Positions 62,156 through 64,000 of a stretch of 64,000 nt of DNA are shown in pieces. The notes beneath the pieces were generated by a model, which saw nothing but the letters and a program-made list of their open reading frames with translations, did not search any database and was not told where the DNA came from. The stretch covers positions 62,001-126,000 of the forward strand of contig JABUMY010000006.1 in the NCBI GenBank assembly GCA_013327885.1, written 5' to 3'. Source of the stretch: Flavisolibacter longurius. Lineage in GTDB: Bacteria > Bacteroidota > Bacteroidia > Chitinophagales > Chitinophagaceae. A program made the position numbers and the translations under genes. Within the stretch, counting starts at the first letter, position 1, and each line of letters opens with the position of its first letter.

Positions 62156-64000
62156 TTACACACGCTGTGTTTGGGCTTTAGGCGCCGGCTTTTCTGAAGG
62201 TGTACTGTCGGAAGATGCACCCAGTGCTCTTTTGCCACCCAGGTCAACAAGGATAGGAGCGGCAACAAACACCGAAGAGTAAATACCGGTTACCACACCG
62301 ATCAGCATCGCAAAGGCAAAACCTTTGGTTACTTCACCACCCACCAGGAAGAGGATCAGGATGGTAAGGAATACGGTGACAGATGTCATGATCGTACGGC
62401 TCAATGTTTCGTTGATAGAACGGTTAATGATTTCGCTGTTTGAAGCGCCGGTCATTAATTTATTGTTCTCACGGATCCGGTCAAAGATGATCACCGTATC
62501 GTTCATCGAGAAACCGATCACCGTTAGAATGGCCGCAATAAAATGCTGATCCAGTTCCAGCGGAAAAGGCACCACGTTCTTCAGGAAGGAGAACACCGCC
62601 AGGGTAACAAACACGTCATGCATGAGGGCAAAGATGGTACCCAGTGAGTAACGCCAGTCGCGGAAACGAATGAAGATATACAAGCAGATCACGATCAACG
62701 CAAAGATGGTAGCCGTAATAGCACCTTTCTTCAGGTCATCGGAAATGGTTGGCAACACCGTGGTAGTACCCATGATGTGATCATTCTTGAACTGTGCGTA
62801 GGAGGACGAAGGAATATGCTTGCTCAACCCTTCCATCAGCTTTGTTCCTACCAGCGAATCGGCTGCGGGTGATGTGTTGGCGATTTCGTAAGACGTTGTG
62901 ATGTCCAACTGGCGATTGTTACCAATTGTTTTAATCACCGGGCTTTCACCAAAAACAGCGTCGAGGTCATTCCGGATCTCTTCTACCTTGTTGGAAACAG
63001 GCTCGTTGAAACGTACCACGTAGCTGCGGCCACCTTTAAATTCAACACCCTGGTCAAAACCGTTGAAGATGGAACCAATTCCGAGCATGAAAACGACTGC
63101 TGAAATGCCATAGGCTATTTTGCGGTACTCGATGAATTTATACTTGGGATGTTCAAGAATTTTCTTGGATATAGGTGTGAAATACTCCAGGTGACGCTTT
63201 TTGCTGGTAAACCATTCTGTAACCCAACGGCTAACGAGGATACCGCAGAACAGCGACAGGAGCAAACCGATGATCTGCGTGGTAGCAAAACCTTTTACCG
63301 GGCCCAAACCAAAAGAGAAAAGGATAATGGCTGTCAAAAGGGTAGTGATGTGACCATCCAATACAGGCGGCAGGGATCGTTTGTAACCCTCGTTGATGGC
63401 TTGCACATAGGTTTTTCCCTTGCGCAATTCATCCTTGATACGTTCGTAAATGATTACATTCGTATCTACCGCCATACCAATGGTCAGTACCAAACCGGCA
63501 ATACCAGGAGCGGTAAGGGTAGCACCCAAACCAGTCAGTACGCCAATGGTGAAAAGGAGGTTCAGGATAAGGGCAATGTTGGCAACCCATCCGCTGGTGT
63601 TATAATAAACAAGCATCAGCAGGAAGATTACAACAAAAGAGATCACAAAAGAAAGAATACCACCCTGGATGGCATCGGCGCCAAGGGTTGGTCCTACCAC
63701 TTGCTCCTGCACAATTTTGGCAGGTGCCGGCAGCTTACCAGCCTTCAGGATGTTGGCCAGATCCTGTGCTTCTTCCAGTGTAAAATCACCAGAGATTTCC
63801 GTACGGCCGCCGGTGATTTTGTCGTTGGCAACCGGGGCAGAATAAATGATGTCATCCAGCGCAATCGCGATCGGACGCTGCTCTTTAAACGAAGTTTCTG
63901 TCAGGCGACCCCATTTGGCGTTACCGGCAGGACCAATGTCCATGGTCACCGTTGGGCGGCCACCCATTTGATCATAGGTCTGCGCAGCAGTGGTGATCAC
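62156..64000 (-). CDS. secDF: Protein translocase SecDF fusion (5' end outside window)
   Basis: The last 614 residues of a SecD-SecF fusion are present; the N-terminus lies beyond the right edge. The SecD part shows the P1-domain end (NAKWGRLTETSFKEQRPIAI), the following membrane helices (GILSFVISFVVIFLLMLVYY) and NVIIYERIKDELRKG, the proton-pathway region. The SecF part starts with KFIEYRKIAYGISAVVFML and has DRIRENNKLMTG. SecDF uses the proton gradient to help pull proteins through SecYEG. Single-chain SecDF is normal in Bacteroidota. A Ser/Pro/Lys tail (SDSTPSEKPAPKAQ) ends the protein. Confidence 0.96.
   Translation of the reverse strand: MITTAAQTYDQMGGRPTVTMDIGPAGNAKWGRLTETSFKEQRPIAIALDDIIYSAPVANDKITGGRTEISGDFTLEEAQDLANILKAGKLPAPAKIVQEQVVGPTLGADAIQGGILSFVISFVVIFLLMLVYYNTSGWVANIALILNLLFTIGVLTGLGATLTAPGIAGLVLTIGMAVDTNVIIYERIKDELRKGKTYVQAINEGYKRSLPPVLDGHITTLLTAIILFSFGLGPVKGFATTQIIGLLLSLFCGILVSRWVTEWFTSKKRHLEYFTPISKKILEHPKYKFIEYRKIAYGISAVVFMLGIGSIFNGFDQGVEFKGGRSYVVRFNEPVSNKVEEIRNDLDAVFGESPVIKTIGNNRQLDITTSYEIANTSPAADSLVGTKLMEGLSKHIPSSSYAQFKNDHIMGTTTVLPTISDDLKKGAITATIFALIVICLYIFIRFRDWRYSLGTIFALMHDVFVTLAVFSFLKNVVPFPLELDQHFIAAILTVIGFSMNDTVIIFDRIRENNKLMTGASNSEIINRSINETLSRTIMTSVTVFLTILILFLVGGEVTKGFAFAMLIGVVTGIYSSVFVAAPILVDLGGKRALGASSDSTPSEKPAPKAQTQRV

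Overview
The window is a chromosomal stretch of a Bacteroidota bacterium, most likely family Chitinophagaceae. This rests on the gene content (DUF4199, DUF3347, ALDH7-type aldehyde dehydrogenase, S41 tail-specific protease, several TonB-dependent receptors with carboxypeptidase-regulatory domains, SecD-SecF fusion, HddC-GmhB fusion), on the lack of clear Shine-Dalgarno sequences before most starts, and on repeated TAnnTTTG promoter boxes of the Bacteroidota primary sigma factor type. Coding density is high and genes are mostly housekeeping. I see no CRISPR array, insertion sequence, integrase, prophage or rRNA; there is one tRNA gene (tRNA-His).

Layout. 1-1.9 kb: end of a glycan locus (family 4 glycosyltransferase running off the left edge, Gfo/Idh/MocA oxidoreductase). 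2-4.6 kb: TonB-dependent outer-membrane protein. 4.9 kb: tRNA-His. 5.4-11 kb: S41 tail-specific protease, DinB-fold protein, dienelactone-hydrolase-like protein, S8 subtilase. 11.5-12.3 kb: duplicated-domain secreted protein interrupted by one in-frame stop. 12.3-16.7 kb: ALDH7, BtuB-like receptor, panB. 16.8-18.2 kb: small acidic protein, NUDIX hydrolase and endonuclease III-like glycosylase in a tight unit. 18.2-22.3 kb: polysaccharide deacetylase, small membrane proteins, YggS, secreted proteins of unknown role. 22.3-28.5 kb: acyl-CoA dehydrogenase, pyruvate kinase, phosphofructokinase, a near-empty 750-base stretch, cystathionine beta-synthase. 28.7-35.2 kb: histidine degradation (hutU, hutI, hutG-like) with a trehalose synthase/phosphatase fusion set between hutU and hutI. 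35.3-38.1 kb: two BON-type envelope proteins and an ABC-F ATPase. 38.3-42.9 kb: DUF3347 protein, TonB receptor, M28 peptidase. 43-45.4 kb: a CotH-like protein and a secreted protein with a Lys/Pro/Thr-rich linker. 45.5-51.2 kb: translation genes thrS, infC, lepA with YjbR-like and lipoprotein genes. 51.4-59.5 kb: a secreted protein of unknown role, then a minus-strand operon with overlapping genes: catalytically degenerate dihydroorotase, DUF4199 membrane protein, GT2, GT4, heptose-7-phosphate kinase, GmhA and a HddC-GmhB fusion. 59.7-64 kb: gmd, an aldo/keto reductase and the 3' part of secDF.

The clearest pathways are GDP-heptose synthesis (GmhA, HddA, fused GmhB/HddC) coupled to two glycosyltransferases, histidine to glutamate degradation, and part of glycolysis. 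The points most worth a second look are the dihydroorotase homologue that has lost essentially all metal ligands, the zinc-loop-free GmhB domain in the fusion, the CotH-like secreted protein, the in-frame stop in the tandem-domain protein, the trehalose gene inside the hut cluster, and a short near-identical element directly before the start codons of hutG and the aldo/keto reductase gene.
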